Shown here one piece after another: positions 43,620 to 56,553 of a stretch of DNA of 64,000 bases. Position 1 is the first letter of the stretch, and every line of letters begins with the position of its first letter. The position numbers and the translations under genes are program-made. The notes beneath the pieces are model-generated. The model was not told the origin of the DNA. It saw only the letters and a list, made by a program, of their open reading frames with translations, and made no database searches. The DNA is from Leptodontidium sp. MPI-SDFR-AT-0119. Lineage: Eukaryota > Ascomycota > Leotiomycetes > Helotiales > Leptodontidiaceae. Where the stretch lies: NCBI GenBank assembly GCA_020726505.1, contig JAHLEZ010000039.1:62001-126000 (forward strand). The letters run 5' to 3'.

Positions 43620-44903
43620 GGGACGATGACTGGCATTGCAAAACAGGAACGCAAGGGGATGATGGCAGAAATGAAATTTAATTATATACTAGAGCGTCTC
43701 AATTTATTTCATACTTTATCGTCATGCTAAAAATCACTTAACTCCCAAGTTGAATATGATCTTTCGCAACATTCCCAGCCGTGCTGACTTCTTGTTTAAT
43801 TTTGCCCCTCAACAAGTATGTGCTGAACGGTAAAGATACCACAGAAGATATGTATGCCCTAAGATTTCGATCCGTCCATCCAATATCCGTCACCACCCTT
43901 TCTAGGGCTATCGCTTTCTCCGTCCTGGGTTGGTAGTCGACCGCACAACATCATTGCTGAAGGCGCACAAGAGCTCTTCAGACTAGGAGTCCAACACAGT
44001 ACATGCGTGAATAGCAATGGAAGACCTCAAGCTCGCCGATTGTGTTTACCTCTTCGATACAAGTATAATCTCCGTCCTGCCTCTCAGGCTTCGGATACCG
44101 TCGTGGAAGAGGTTCGTTGTTTCGTGGTACGTTGATTTGAACGATCGGCCGGGGAGGTTGTGGTGCTACCTAGAAAGGTAGCATAATGGAGCAGGTAGGT
44201 TCTTTTAGCCTTGCCACTTACAGGAAGTACTCGTTGCTGTGGGATGGTTCTCATCATTGATAAAGGAAATGCCCTCCCTGCATTTTGCTGTTATGTGGAT
44301 TAGTCAGTGGCCTTGGCAACAGCCACTGGTGTTGTTGCCAACTTCCAACAACCACCTGAGTTTCCTCACCATAACTCGAGATCTTCCATCAACAAGCTTG
44401 CTTCCACAAGTATGGGCTGCTTCTGGATTGGAAGTAGTCATCTCGACTCTCCATGCTCTATCCGAGTCAAATCTCATGTGGATATCCCATTTCATTTCTT
44501 TGGAGAATCATCCCCATGTGAAAAGTACCTCAGCAAGCAGCCTCCACGTTCCTTGTGGCACCCTGTCGTCGTCAATTCGCAAAGTCTTTCCTGCTCAATA
44601 ATCATCTCTTGTCTTTAGTCTAGATGGTTACCTATTCATTCGTGTTGTTTTTCTCATCTGAATTTCGTAGTAGCTACACGGCGGTTTGAATGTCTTTCAT
44701 GCTTTGTCTACTGCTGCAAGCACAGCCAAGACACACGGGAACGAAATAGCATTTCCAGACCGCATTTACCCAAAACAAAGACCCCATTATTATCTGGTTC
44801 TGGTCATAGATCAGGACCGATGCTGTGTTCAGCTGGTTTCTTTGTTGCACGAATATGGCACACCTGCAGCTTTCTTTGACGCTATTTCCTTTCAACCGAC
44901 ACA
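43620..44903. other. Intergenic, no supported gene
   Basis: Open frames around 44239-44618 overlap on both strands and have no domain or splice support. The frame of the next gene is open back to 44686 but without an ATG. Confidence 0.45.
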
Positions 44904-47631
44904 ATGGACCAACGCAAAGCAAAGTACAAACTCCTGGTCGACTTCTACACAAACTTTATTAGCGACATTACGAAATCTGATCAGATCTACCGATATCAAT
45001 GAGTCGGATTTGGAGATCGTACAGAATTTCAATAACCGTGCCGAAGGACAATCTGGAAACCTTGTGAACAATTCCGAAGGGTACCCCGAGGCCCATTCAC
45101 AAATGAATCCGATTCCAAACGACGGTGCTAGAATGGGCGATGAAGGGGAAAGTTTCAGGTGCCGCGAACAAGTACGCGCTTTGAAAGAGCAATTGCGAGC
45201 ACTGAAAGAGGTTATCCTGGAATCTGGCGGCACTTTCACGGATCCTCCCGATGGGCCAGGTCGGGTATCGCCCGGTCCGCTCCAGCAGCAAGCCTCCGAC
45301 CGCGAATCGTCGTCCGAGCTAACGAGCCAGCGCGATGCATATTACATTCGAGTACAGAACCTGGAGCGAAGGGTAGGGGAGTTGCTATCGCTTTGTCCCG
45401 GTGAAGGGAATATTGAATTCCAGGATACTATCGCTAGACGAGACAGTGCTGCGACTAATCGTGAACGTCTTTCTCATGAAACCCATCATGAAGGTGGTTA
45501 CCTGTCGCCATTTCGGAGCTTGACATTACGCCTTGCCCCTGAATCTATTGAAGCTGATATCCTCGCTGAACTAGATGCAGCAAAAGCGGAAATAAGAATT
45601 GTCGAAGCAGATCGTGACACGCTGTTAGACGAGAATGCTGACTTGAGAGAGAGGTTGAATACAAAGCTACTTGGATACGAAACAATTATCCAGCAACGAA
45701 TTTCTCTCCAAACCCAAAGAAACGCACTGGAGAATCAACTCGATACACCGGGAAACCTAGGCATTGATATCGGACAGCCCGAAGGTGCAACAGAGGTAAC
45801 CAGTCGCCAAGAGAAACAAGAGCTTCGTACCCGTCAACAGGTCGACAACAGCCCTCAACCCACGCCAACTTCAAGTGGCAATGATGAAGTCAAAGCGCAG
45901 CTGGCAATCGTTCGAGCCGAGCGCGATTCTGCAATTCAACAAAACGAAGAGGCTCGCAGGACTCTGGCAACAAGGACAGCGGAACGGAACGGTGCACACC
46001 AGCGAATGCGTATCCTCGAAGTTGCCGCGAAAGAAAGCCAAGTCAGGGAAGCACAGCTCCAGCTTGAAATTCGTCGAAAAGAAAGACAGGAGCAGACGGA
46101 AGCAAACCTCCTGAAAACCGAGATTAACTTCTGTGAAGCCGAGCGGAAGGAGATCGAGTTTTTGCAAGAGGAATTGGAACATGCTGTGGCGGCAGCAGCG
46201 AAAGCCCAGCATGAGAGAGATGCAGCTCGAACGGAAATCGAGGCCCTGGAGGAGGAAAATGCAATTGCAAATTCAGCTGCTGAAACCGCAAGCGACGTGG
46301 TCGTTGAGCTTCAACAATCCTTGGAGGCAGCAAAACATGCAGCTTTAGCAGAGCGTGAGAAGTCAGAAGAGTCTAGGCGGACCCAGAACAGGCTAAGGAT
46401 TGAGCGAGAAACGGTCCGAATCGAAGTCGCCAAGCTAAAACGCGAGCTTAGTGCAGCGCACCAAATCTCAATGGGATTGGTTAGGGACAGCAATATCACA
46501 GTTGGAGATTTAGTCCACACAAGGGAGGAAAAGGATGCTGCGTTGACTAGACTTTCGATTTTACAAGGCGAGCTCAACACAGCGAACAAAACAGCAAGGG
46601 AGCTTCAAAAAGCATTGGATGACTGTCTTGCGAAACAAGCCAATGGTCCAATAGATGATCTAGCATTGGAAGAGCTCAATCGAGTTATCGCGCAACGAGA
46701 CGAGGCACTGGCTCATGTTAAAGGGCTGGAGCGACTGCTGAACGAGCTGGAGGACGACTATCGCAAGAATCTCGATCAATGGGAACGACAAACGCAAAGA
46801 GATGAGACAGAAATCCACGCCTCTAAAGGACGTCTGGAGGACGAGAAGAAACGAAACAAAGAGCTATCAGATCAACTCAAAGACGCAAACGCCAAGTTCA
46901 AGGTAGCAGAAACCAGAGCACGAATCGCAGAGGAAAAATTAGAAATCGCAGAGGCGAGATCAGAGGCTCTACAGATTCGGACTCAACAAATCGAACAGGA
47001 CCTCGATCATTCAAACGAGGATAGAGATGAACTCGAAGGCGTTCGTGACAGTCTGCGCGCCGAATGCCTCCGACTGGGAGCCACGATAACCGCTGTCCGA
47101 AACGAAGTCATCCGTCTTGGCGGCACTACAGTCGCTCCAGATGGTACAGTTCAAGGCGAAGATGGCTGGCCGAATAAACCGCCTTTTTCGAGTCCAGATC
47201 CCAGCAATATTCCACGGTCCCCTACTGGAAAGCCAGTACCAATGCCGGAAGATCCTGACGAGAAAGGACAAAAGCCTTCCCCATACCAAATCAGAGAGTC
47301 ATCGGTTGCTGAATCAACCAGAAGCCGAAGCTCAAGTTTAAGTTCAAATATCTCAAGTTCGAGTAGTGGAAGCGAGTCAGATGATTCGATGCGAGAACGA
47401 TCACCTTCTGAATCGCCATTCCCCTCGCCAAGGCACAAGCCTCCTCCATCAGGTTCATCTCTACTACCGACACTACAGACTAGTCCGACGATGTCAACGC
47501 AGACTCGTCCTCGATCTACGAGGAATCCAGCTCCGGACTATGGAGGTCTAACGAGGTCAAAATCTAGGAAACGAGAAGCTGAACCTGACTCTGAGGGGAA
47601 AGGATGGTTCAAGAGGAGACGATCGGATTAG
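44904..47631 (+). CDS. Large coiled-coil protein, about 890 aa, serine-rich basic tail
   Basis: From about 45100 to 47100 the protein is an almost continuous heptad-rich coiled coil (for example RCREQVRALKEQLRALKEVI, and DELEGVRDSLRAECLRLGAT near the end). The last 150 residues are Ser/Pro-rich, ending in basic clusters (RSKSRKREAE, WFKRRRSD) that could act as nuclear targeting signals. Best start: ATG at 44904 in good context (CGACACAATGG), with a 61-bp intron 44924-44984 (GTACAA...GATCAG), giving MDQRKAKSTDINESDLEIV. A fallback is the in-frame ATG at 45103 (842 aa). Long coiled-coil proteins of this composition are scaffold- or filament-like, and low-complexity similarity to myosin tails or SMC proteins is expected and not informative. 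No head domain is seen. Function unknown. Confidence 0.7.
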
Positions 47632-48134
47632 AGGAGGTGGGTGGTCACTTGTATATTGCTAGTGATTCGGCGGCAATGGAGCACTTTCCTGTCCAGAGTA
47701 CGTACCTCGAATTATTTTTTGGTACAAAATGGTTGTTCTGCTTCAATGTTTCCCGGCAATATGATCTGACAAACCTGCTCGAAGTATTCAGGCCCGTCTA
47801 CCTCAGGCCTAACTAAGTCAGGAGATCACGAGGTAGTGGCTTGAGACTTGTGACGTCCCAAGAAAAGCAGCACAATCTTTCCAGACCAAAACAGTCCTGT
47901 TCAACGAATTGAGAAATCACACTTTTACTCTCGTTATTCAACTGTAAGAATAAATCGGTTTGTTTTCAAAAAGTTCAATCAATTAATGAGCGTTATATCT
48001 AGCCAGCCATGCAAAAGTCCAAACTCCATGCGATGCAGCCAAGACCAATTACAAGTTCCAGCCATCTACTCCATCGGGATCCATACAAATACAAAAAACC
48101 AATCCTATCTCAGAGAGAGAAGGTCCGTCACTGT
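47632..48134. other. Intergenic between convergent genes
   Basis: 3' flanks of the coiled-coil gene and the heat-shock gene. Nothing else is supported. Confidence 0.5.
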
Positions 48135-48800
48135 TTACAAAACACTAACAGCAACCCTCTTCGACTTCAGGCTCTTGGGAACCACCACATTCAAAACCCC
48201 GTTCTTCAAACTGGCAGTCACGAAATCCTGCTCGATCCTCTGCTCGAACGTGAAGCTGCGAGCGAACTCTCCGACCTTGCGCTCAGCGACCCAGTACTTG
48301 GCTCTTGGTGTTGCGTGCTCGGGGACAGCAGCAGACTCGGGCTGCTTGCCCTTCTCGGCTGCTGATGGGCCGGCAGTGGATGTGCTGGCTGGAGTGGCGA
48401 GAGGGGTATCGGCCTCATCATAGTCATCCTCGACGGTAGCACTGTGAGCGGACTTCTGAGACGATGTCTCTGTATCGGCTTGGGTGGGTTGTTCGACTTC
48501 GGGAGCGACGGCGGCGGTGTGGGTGTTCAGTTGGCGTTCGGTCTTGCCCTTGATGATGAGGGTCTGGGCATCGGCGAACTGGATGTCGAGATCTGATTGC
48601 TCTAGACCGGGAACTTCGCCGTAGAGTTCATAGGCCTCGTTGGTCTCGGTGACGTCGAAGCGAGGTGTGAAGGTTTGAGGTCTGTGAACGCGACGGACAC
48701 ATGGGTGTTGTTGTTGCTTTTGCTGGGGTTGATCAAGCTCAGAGAGGAGCTGGAAGAGAGCGGCCTCAGTGGGCAGGTATGCTTGTGGGAAGAAAGGCAT
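48135..48800 (-). CDS. hsp30: Small heat-shock protein, Hsp20/alpha-crystallin family (Hsp30 type)
   Basis: A single exon of 221 aa starting MPFFPQAYLPTEAALFQLLS at 48800; the frame upstream lacks an ATG. The alpha-crystallin domain begins FTPRFDVTETNEAYELYGEV, PGLEQSDLDIQFADAQTLII, and resumes at KVGEFARSFTFEQRIEQDFV with the terminal strand motif ASLKNGVLNVVVPKS (the G-x-L consensus appears as GVL). A Thr/Ser/Glu-rich loop of about 75 residues is inserted between strands, as is common in filamentous-fungal Hsp30 proteins. These are ATP-independent cytosolic holdases induced by heat. A TATA-like box lies about 140 bp upstream. Assignment is strong. Confidence 0.92.
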   Translation of the reverse strand: MPFFPQAYLPTEAALFQLLSELDQPQQKQQQHPCVRRVHRPQTFTPRFDVTETNEAYELYGEVPGLEQSDLDIQFADAQTLIIKGKTERQLNTHTAAVAPEVEQPTQADTETSSQKSAHSATVEDDYDEADTPLATPASTSTAGPSAAEKGKQPESAAVPEHATPRAKYWVAERKVGEFARSFTFEQRIEQDFVTASLKNGVLNVVVPKSLKSKRVAVSVL

Positions 48801-48939
48801 TTTGTTTGTTTGTTTGAAAGTGTTTGAACTTTGGGAAGGTATCTTTGAGGATTTGAGTTGATTGAGGAGACGTGTCAAGGAAGATCTGATTGTGTTTCTG
48901 AATGAAGAAAAGAAAGCCCATGGTTGTTCTCAGCCGCTG

Positions 48940-48946
48940 TTATATA
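48940..48946 (-). promoter_or_regulatory. TATA box of the hsp30-like gene
   Basis: Complement reads TATATAA, about 140 bp upstream of the ATG at 48800, consistent with TATA-driven stress-inducible transcription. I did not find a perfect heat-shock element nearby. Confidence 0.45.
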
Positions 48947-50147
48947 CATGATTCTTGCCTCTAGGCTGAGTAGAAGACGCAATCGTTTTGGTGAGAAATC
49001 GCGATTACGAGTTCGCTCGAGTGCCTTCTGGTGGCATCGCGAAGGGAGTGGAAGGAGGGAGAAGGTCACGTGAAGCTGAGCAAGCCACATTACAAATCAG
49101 CCACGACTGTCGATTTCGAATTGCGCTGGATGGACGGAGGCACTGGATGGCTTGTGGTAGAACTATGAAGAATTTCTTACAATACTTGTCGAAGAAAGTC
49201 TTCGAAATACTCACTTTGCCCACGTTTGGAGGATATCGAGGTTAGGTCAGGTGCCGTTACTTTCGCCACCCACTTCAACGTGTCACTGCCGACCTGTATG
49301 CTGTTGATTTGTAAGTAAAAGAACTTCAAGAAATGCAAAACTCCTTTTTGGTCTGATCTGCCGTACGAGGAAGTTATTTTTGTTGTTATTCTATGGCTCC
49401 TTGGAGCCCGAATGGAATCATTGCAAGGTGTGAAGAAGACTTGATGACCGAACAAAAATCAATCATTCCTTTCAGATCTTATCCGGGCTGAACCTAATAT
49501 ACCGGCGTTCCTGTATAAAGCTCTGTCCAGAATTTAGATGAAACAACACAGCATTTTCCAATCCAAGCGTGCAAGGATACAAGGTATCGATGTGGAACAC
49601 TCGAAGAAGGAAGCGTTTACAATCCACCAATATGGACTCCTACACTGAGGAACTCGGCTAACTTTTAACTCGCATCGAACTCAGACAGACGTAGTATACA
49701 CATTCTCGGTCCCGACTTTCGTTGTTCCACAGAAAAGCGAACGAATCAATAACAAGGCGGCAAATAACAGCATCGACAATCAAGTTGTCGTGATAAGGTG
49801 CAAACCTTGTCGATTTCAAAGGACTACTAAGTAAGGTCAAGTTCGAATTAAATCAAATTATTTTGTCCCTTAGAAACACAGACAACATGTGATTAAAGAT
49901 AGTTCTGTTTTTCTAATGTGCCAGGACGCGATTCAGTATTCAACGACTGAGGCTCGCTCGCTCTATTCACAATATCTCACCCGGGTTAGATCCAAACGAC
50001 AGACGAGAATAGGTATCTCAGAAAATCCAAACCGCGCATTCATTCATTAAATTTCATTCGCAACACGCCGATGTGTATTCGTTATCAACAATTCACTCCT
50101 CACCGCACATTACCACCTTCATTCTGTTTTGTGTTGACATTTCTCGC
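48947..50147. other. Intergenic, no gene seen
   Basis: Promoter of the heat-shock gene and 3' UTR of the phosphate transporter. Short open frames only. Confidence 0.5.
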
Positions 50148-52119
50148 TTAAGCGGAGTCAGTGCCTTTGTTTTTCTCAGGCTGGGAATCCTCTTCCGAAT
50201 TCTGGCGGTGAGCGGCTCCACCTGTGAGAGCTGGATCATAGTTGGGTGTTCTATCGTATGTATTAGCACATGACAACACATCAAAGCTACCTAAGGAAGG
50301 AGGGGTGGGGAAGTAAACATACCCAGGAACTTCACCAGCCAACTCCTCCAAAGTCTTTCTCTTCGTCTCAGGAATCAAGAAACTCGTCAATAGGCCGCAC
50401 AGCATGAACAGCGCAAATATCTGCATGATGTGGTTCAACCATGGTGAAGCGTCACGCCCCTTAGCTCCTGGCTTCGCACCTCTCGTTCGCAGAGGGCCAA
50501 ATACAACCTGGGCGATTATAGCACCAACCTTTCCGGAAGCAGCTGAGAATCCGTGGGAGGTTGAGCGGTAGCGTGTTGGGAAACATTCACCAGGGACGAT
50601 GAAAGTAGTAGAATTAGGACCGAAGTTGAAGAAGAATTGGGCTAGGACGTAGAGAGCCAAGAGTGCGTGGCCGGATAGGTGGTGGTAGGCGAAACCAATG
50701 ATGATGAAAAGGATTGTGAGGAGTGCGAAACCACCGATCTGGATTGTCTTTCGTCCTAGGGTATCGATTGTGGCGACCGAGACCCAATAACCTGGGATAG
50801 CGCCTGCGCATACCAAGATCAAATTGCCGATGGCGTTCTTGCGGAATATTTCGTATTGAGTACTACCGCCAGTCCAACCGATGGCAGCAAGAATGATAGA
50901 GTTATTCAAACCGAGACCATAGAATGCGACATCGAGGAAAAACCATGAGCCCGCCGTGCCCAAAAGAACCTTGCCGTGCCTCCATTGGGAGTAGTGGTGG
51001 ACGAAATCTTTGAATGAGGCCTTGGGGATCTCAAGTGCGGGGGCGGCCTGGACCATGGTGGTGACGCGGGCAATCTCATCAGGGTGACCCTCAGCCTTTC
51101 CGTTAATATAGGCACTGACATCAGTACCTGCCTTCTCAACGTCACGAGCAACGTCGAAGGTGTATCGAGGAGTCTCGGGAATTGTGAGACGGTAGTAGAG
51201 GGCGATACAGCCGGGAACAGCGCCGAAGCCACTTGAGAATGTTAGAGCTTGATTGTAGAGCATTCAGGCGCAACTTACATGATGATACGCCACATCTTGT
51301 CGACGGCAAGTTGACAAACACCAGTGCAGGTAGATGCCTTTGAGGCTGACTCCAATGAACCCTTGAATCCAGTGGTAACAATCAAAGCCAAGATAGCGGC
51401 AGTAAATTGACCAATACCCTGCATGGCAAAGACAGCGTTCATCATGGCACCTCTCCACTTCGTAGTAGCGAACTCAGAAGTAATAATAGAAGAAAGTGGG
51501 TAATCACCACCGATTCCAATGCCCTGGTTCGGTTAGTCAGGAAGTAAACTCGAATGGAGATGTACATACCATGAGAACACGCCAGAAGATGATGAGACCA
51601 GTGATAGAAATAGAACGGGAGTTTGAAGAGAGAGCCTGTGCGAGTGTTGCAAAGATGATGATAATCAACTCAAGTCCGTACATACGCTTTCGTCCAACAA
51701 CATCGGCGAGATACCCGAAGCCAAGCTGACCGAGAACAGTTCCACCGGAGGTAGAAACCTTGATGGCGGTATCCGAATTGACTGGAATGGTACCGTGGGA
51801 CTTACTGTCGTTGAAATACACTATGCCCAACATGCTGGTGACAAGGTTGATAGCGAAGATCTGAGAGAGTGGTCAGCTTTGTACCTGTAGAGTAAGTTGA
51901 AGAGAATACATCATAAGAGTCAGTGAAGAAACCAATACCGGCTACAACGCATGCTCGAACATGGTACCAGCCGAAAGGTGCCTTATCGATTTCAGCAAGA
52001 GCAAGTCGTCTGCGCTCGTTCGGATCCTGGATATGGGCGAAGTCATTGTTGAAGTTGTGGAAGGCATTGTTGCCTCCAGATGTCTTGTTCATTGCAGCAA
52101 CGTTGGCGGGCGTAGCCAT
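50148..52119 (-). CDS. pho84: Inorganic phosphate:H+ symporter, MFS PHO84 family
   Basis: Five exons: 52119-51910, 51860-51570, 51523-51279, 51231-50323 and 50250-50148, about 585 aa. Introns are 46-72 bp with GT donors and AG acceptors, and phases agree throughout. Family marks: FGWYHVRACVVAGIGFFTDS with SYD after it (helix 1), INLVTSMLG, GQLGFGYLADVVGRKRMYG (loop 2-3 signature), GIGIGGDYPLSS (phosphate-porter motif) then SEFATTKWRGAMM, PETPRYTFDV before the long central loop, VSVATIDTLGRKTIQIGGF, and GECFPTRYRSTSHG in the second half. Twelve membrane helices are expected. Proteins of this family import phosphate at the plasma membrane in fungi, usually induced by phosphate starvation. The C-terminal tail is hydrophilic and acidic. 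One acceptor (CTCAAG) is weaker than the others. Confidence 0.93.
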
Positions 52120-55100
52120 TGTGAGTGATGTATGTATGTCTTCAAGACGAATAAATATTGACTTGTCGAAGAGGGTTTTGGTGGCTGGCAAAACCGTCTG
52201 AGTTTGTTGGAGCGGCTGAAGAAGACAGAAAGTGAAAGTTGAGGGGGCCCTGATATTTGTACGAGGAAGCTGCTGCAAGAGCCATGTAGTGAGCCTCGGA
52301 GGAGTGGGCAAGTACAGGGATAAAACATGGAGGTAGGTAGTGCTATAGTTTCTCTTGGGCGTTTTCTCGGGCTGATCGAAGACTAACCTGGGGGTGAAGT
52401 GGTGGAAGACCAGCAGTCGCCAGCCGCCCAGGGTCTGCCGACGAGCCAAGAAATAAAGTTGCATCAGCCGGGAAGAAAGCTAGTAGCAGCCCGCGAATAC
52501 TGCATAATCATGACACCAAGCTGCTTTGTTTTGCTTCGTATCATTGGCCGGATGCGTCGAGATTGGCAGTTGATTGCTTCTGGGTTTGGTGGCACAGCTT
52601 CCAGGCCTGTCGCTTCCTTCCGCCGTCCAAACGGACACACCACCAAGTCCAGCCAGGTCCAGCAACACAAAAGCCAGACAAATAGGTTCCATGTTGCACT
52701 TCCAAGATCTCTGATTAGGACCAATAGGGGGACTGACTGCGAGCACGATGCAAGAGATACAAAGTGCATCTCTTTCTAGGGCGTCGGGCAAATTCAATCT
52801 GTGGAATCCAGATGAAAGGAAGGCTCATCGAGTTAGCCAGTGCATTGATGACCACACTCGAGCCACAGCACCAGACCAACCCGAAATCATTACGTGCACT
52901 TCTGCTGTGCCAGATCGCGGGCCAGCCTGTGCGACCGAAATTGAAATCCTCTCTTTCGGCCATTGGTGGTCAACTATTCTGTATCCGGAAGGCTTCCAGA
53001 ATATCCTTGACCTTCCTTCCTATTTATGGAGTCTTTGGAGGAGCATTCGTTTGAGGAAGGTGTCAGCAAGTCAAGGGGGCTTTCATTTACAGACCGAGTC
53101 GAAGGTTTCGTCTCTTGATACTTGATGTTGCGTTGACATCGGGCAGTCCTTCGTGGCTGTCTTGGATATCTCTTGGAAAAGGCTTGATGCTGAGAACAAG
53201 CCTTCACCCCCAAGAAGTCGGCGTCTTGGAGATACAACATAAAGTCTTGGAAGGTCTGCCTTGGGTGCAAGAAACCCTGCGCTGTCCTGCCACCTCACAC
53301 GAGCAGCTGAACCACTTCGAAGTAACCGAACGCGAGTTGAGGCTTGTGGGATGCGAGGCATCTGGACGTGGGTTTGAATCCAAACAGAGGTGTCGTTGAA
53401 ACTGACCAGTCAGACTCGTCAGGTGAGAAACGTGGGCTTAGCACTCGTCAGGAACAGTTGGAGTTCCCAGCGCTGTTTGCCTCCGTAGCGTGGGGAAGGC
53501 CGAATCTAAACTCGTTCCGGGAAAGCTCTCCGTCCCTCGGCTATCAGACTTTTCTCTTAGAAGTAATTTTCCAACTGATAGCAGCACTAGTCAACGCCGA
53601 CTCCAATAGGCTCGTTGTCAATCGAGCTCCATTAGATGTGGCGCTTTGCAGCGTGCGAATAAACGCCACAAAAAATCTTCAAGGCCTCACTCAGCCTTCC
53701 GCTTTGAGGGAGACAGTTAGTTTTCTGCAGCGAACGAAGGGGAATGCATCCATGGAACCGGTAACGACTTCTTTTCCAAGACAGAATTGCGCACATCTAA
53801 CGTCTTGACCAACGACGGCGTTTCCTTGGAGCACGAGGCTGTGGCGTGTTAAGCATCGGCAAGCTTTCCATCTCGGATACGGAGGGTATTAAATACCAAC
53901 TGCTGTAGTTTCGGTTTTATGTCTGATTCTCTGACCGAAATCTGGACGATTCTTGACCATGGATTATTTTTGAGGATACGGCTGTTGGGGACCCGTACTC
54001 GTACTGAGTGTCCGTCTCTGTATCCTTGAAGGACATCCCTCGATCTCATGCACATCATCAGATCGGTATGGGCCTGGGAATTGTGGGGTTTTGTATCCAA
54101 TGAACATTCGTATGGGGAATAAGAAAGTGGATATAGGATCTCCCCAGGGTATGGGGTTTCCCTTTGTAACTTTGTTTTTCAAGGGTCGATGTGACTCGAT
54201 AATTTCTCAACCTCCCAACATTACTTGTTCTTTGATGCTACCCTACACAACAACAACCCACCAGCTCAAATATTGCCTCCGAAAGTGGCCTCTATGACAG
54301 GGTATCGTTATCAAAAATTCTACTACTCTGCCACTGCGGCTCAACAAGCAACTTCGTCTCAGGGAATCAGGCTTGATCACGATCATCATTGTGATTCGGA
54401 CGAGTCCTAATCGTCGAGCCCACAGGCCCCCCTTCACTCTGATCGGCCTCTATTCAACAACAAAAATTTACAACTCATGTTAATCGAAATACCCTAACTT
54501 CGAGACTCATCATTGGCTCGGCATTACCTTCCCCAGAAACCCCACGCTCGCCATACTGTTGATCACAAGATCATCCAGGGCACATTTTCATCACCCACCC
54601 ACACGTGCGAATTCAAAAGGTTCCAACTCCACCATGTATTGGATGAACCTTAAGACGCATAAGCTCCCGCTGTGGAGTCTGTTTCCAGACTTGTAGATCC
54701 CAAGGGTCTTGAAGACATGTTCTTCCGAGACTTCTCTCCGATCGCTGGGACTATTGAGTAGTGAGCGATTTCTACTGTAACTCCATATCTGAAGATCTGA
54801 TCGTGTTGCGTTTTGAATCAGACTCAAGCATCGAGATTCCCTGCGTTCGTTGTTCTAGTCTCTCGAGTTTGATGCAAAGCTGTTGCTCCAGTCTTCCATT
54901 CAACCCGAAGAATGTCAATCTTTGACAGAGTTCTCACCCACCGAACATTTTACCATCACACGGACTACAGTTACAGGGGCGAACAGAATTGTGGTTAGAG
55001 CTCAACAACCTCTTTTCAGGCGAGTTTTAAAATTAATCGAAACTTAAAATTTCCTTGTGGAGCTCTTCTCCCACATGTCACTTCTGTGCGCTGTATAGGT

Positions 55101-56553
55101 TGTACTTCATTCGATGCCCATCAAGTGCAGCGCAAACCAAACACCACCTGTCATGTGATATAACAATTGTCTTTTCAACAATTGAAGCAGGAGCAGGAGC
55201 ACCATCAACACCCCTTCTCGTCCTTGAGCCACATTCCAGCCACTCTACAAAGAATACAACCTGATCCACGAATGGGAATAATCAAACAAAATCTGCCCTG
55301 GCAAGAACTTCAAATCCTGTGGTCGCTGAACGGGATGCAGGAACGGTGTGATGAGCTTACCGATGAAGAGCAGGCAGATCAAATACCTCAAATACTTCGA
55401 GTCCCCATTATTCCGATACGCCGTGAATAGCACAGTGGAGTCGCAGAGGAACGGCGAAATTGACAGCGCGCTGAAGAACACCGCATCTACTGGCCACCGA
55501 TCTTACTCCCATACCAGTGTTACGGTGTGAGGAAGTTCCGCGTCTTTCTTGTCGTGAAAGCGTGCATGGCTCCAGATCCGTCTGTTCGTATCGTAGGACC
55601 GATGTTCTTTGAATCGTAAAGAGGAGAGTATAGACAGTTTTACCTTCATTCGGGTGTCCCATCGGGAGTAATTGTTTTCTCTTTTATGAGGTGGGACATC
55701 TTGGTTGAACAAGCAGGAAATGTACTTGAGTGATGCTGGTTCGGAACAAGATGAATTATTGACACTCACCGGTCGCGCTCCTTTGTGAGGATCGATCTGC
55801 ACTGATTTTTCGCACTTTTTGCCTCTAACATTTGTTCAATGATATGGCGAGATAGTTCTTAATTTTTTTTTTTTTTGGCTGATGTAAAGAGTAACAAGTC
55901 GCGATGACGCCAAGCCTTGGTGGCGATCTCGGTGGTGGTGAGTCTCCATACTGTAAGCGAGACCAAAATGGATCGCACGAGCGAAATTCTGCTCATCGCA
56001 GCAATAACCATTGTTGGTAACCTCTGGCTTGTACTTATGCTATACTGAGTGTTTCAGCTCCGGTGATTACCATGTGCTAGATCGGAAAACGCCTTGTCTG
56101 ATCAGCTACTCACAAAGGGCGTTTTCCCGATTCGGCGGGATTTCTCGCTTCGGTAGGCTCGACTCCTGATTTGGTCTGACAGAGTGTGGTAAGCAGTGAC
56201 AACCATTGACGGATGGATAATCAGCAAGTAAGAATTGTCAAGAGGAGTTTGTTTGTCGAGAGGCATGTTCACTTATTCCTCTTCGGAGTTCGCGATGCTC
56301 CTAAGTAGCTCGGCCCTCAGCCAGTCTGACTGATTAGGGCATTGCGGATGTCCAAATATGTTGCATGTGCTGTGGCATAATAAAAGATAGCAGACAATAG
56401 TCTACTTCCTTCTTCAGGGCTTCTATATAAGTTCCGGTAGTCTTGTACCTCAAATTCACTTTACAAACAAACCATCAAAGTCACCCGGGAACCAAGAGAA
56501 TTCAACTCACAAACACCAGACAGCTCCCCGAACCTCCCGCCAAAGCCCAAACG
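52120..56553. other. 4.4-kb intergenic region, no supported gene
   Basis: Upstream of the transporter gene and of the next small gene. Open frames such as 53344-53808 plus have no domain or splice support. There is a poly-T run near 55864-55876. It should contain the pho84 promoter. Nothing else could be recognised. Confidence 0.5.
56424..56430 (+). promoter_or_regulatory. TATA box of the six-cysteine secreted protein gene
   Basis: TATATAA about 125 bp upstream of the ATG at 56554, the same spacing as other TATA boxes in this window. Confidence 0.45.

Noticed and set aside
49190..49210. Possible heat-shock element GAAGAAAGTCTTCGAA upstream of the hsp30-like gene
   Set aside because: The GAA/TTC units are not in the required contiguous 5-bp phasing and lie about 400 bp from the start.
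53365..53395. tRNA B-box-like GGTTTGAATCC
   Set aside because: No matching A-box, acceptor stem or anticodon arm could be placed around it on the plus strand.
53344..53808. 154-aa plus-strand open frame
   Set aside because: No recognisable motif, no good start context, and no neighbouring exon; probably chance in a 4.4-kb empty region.
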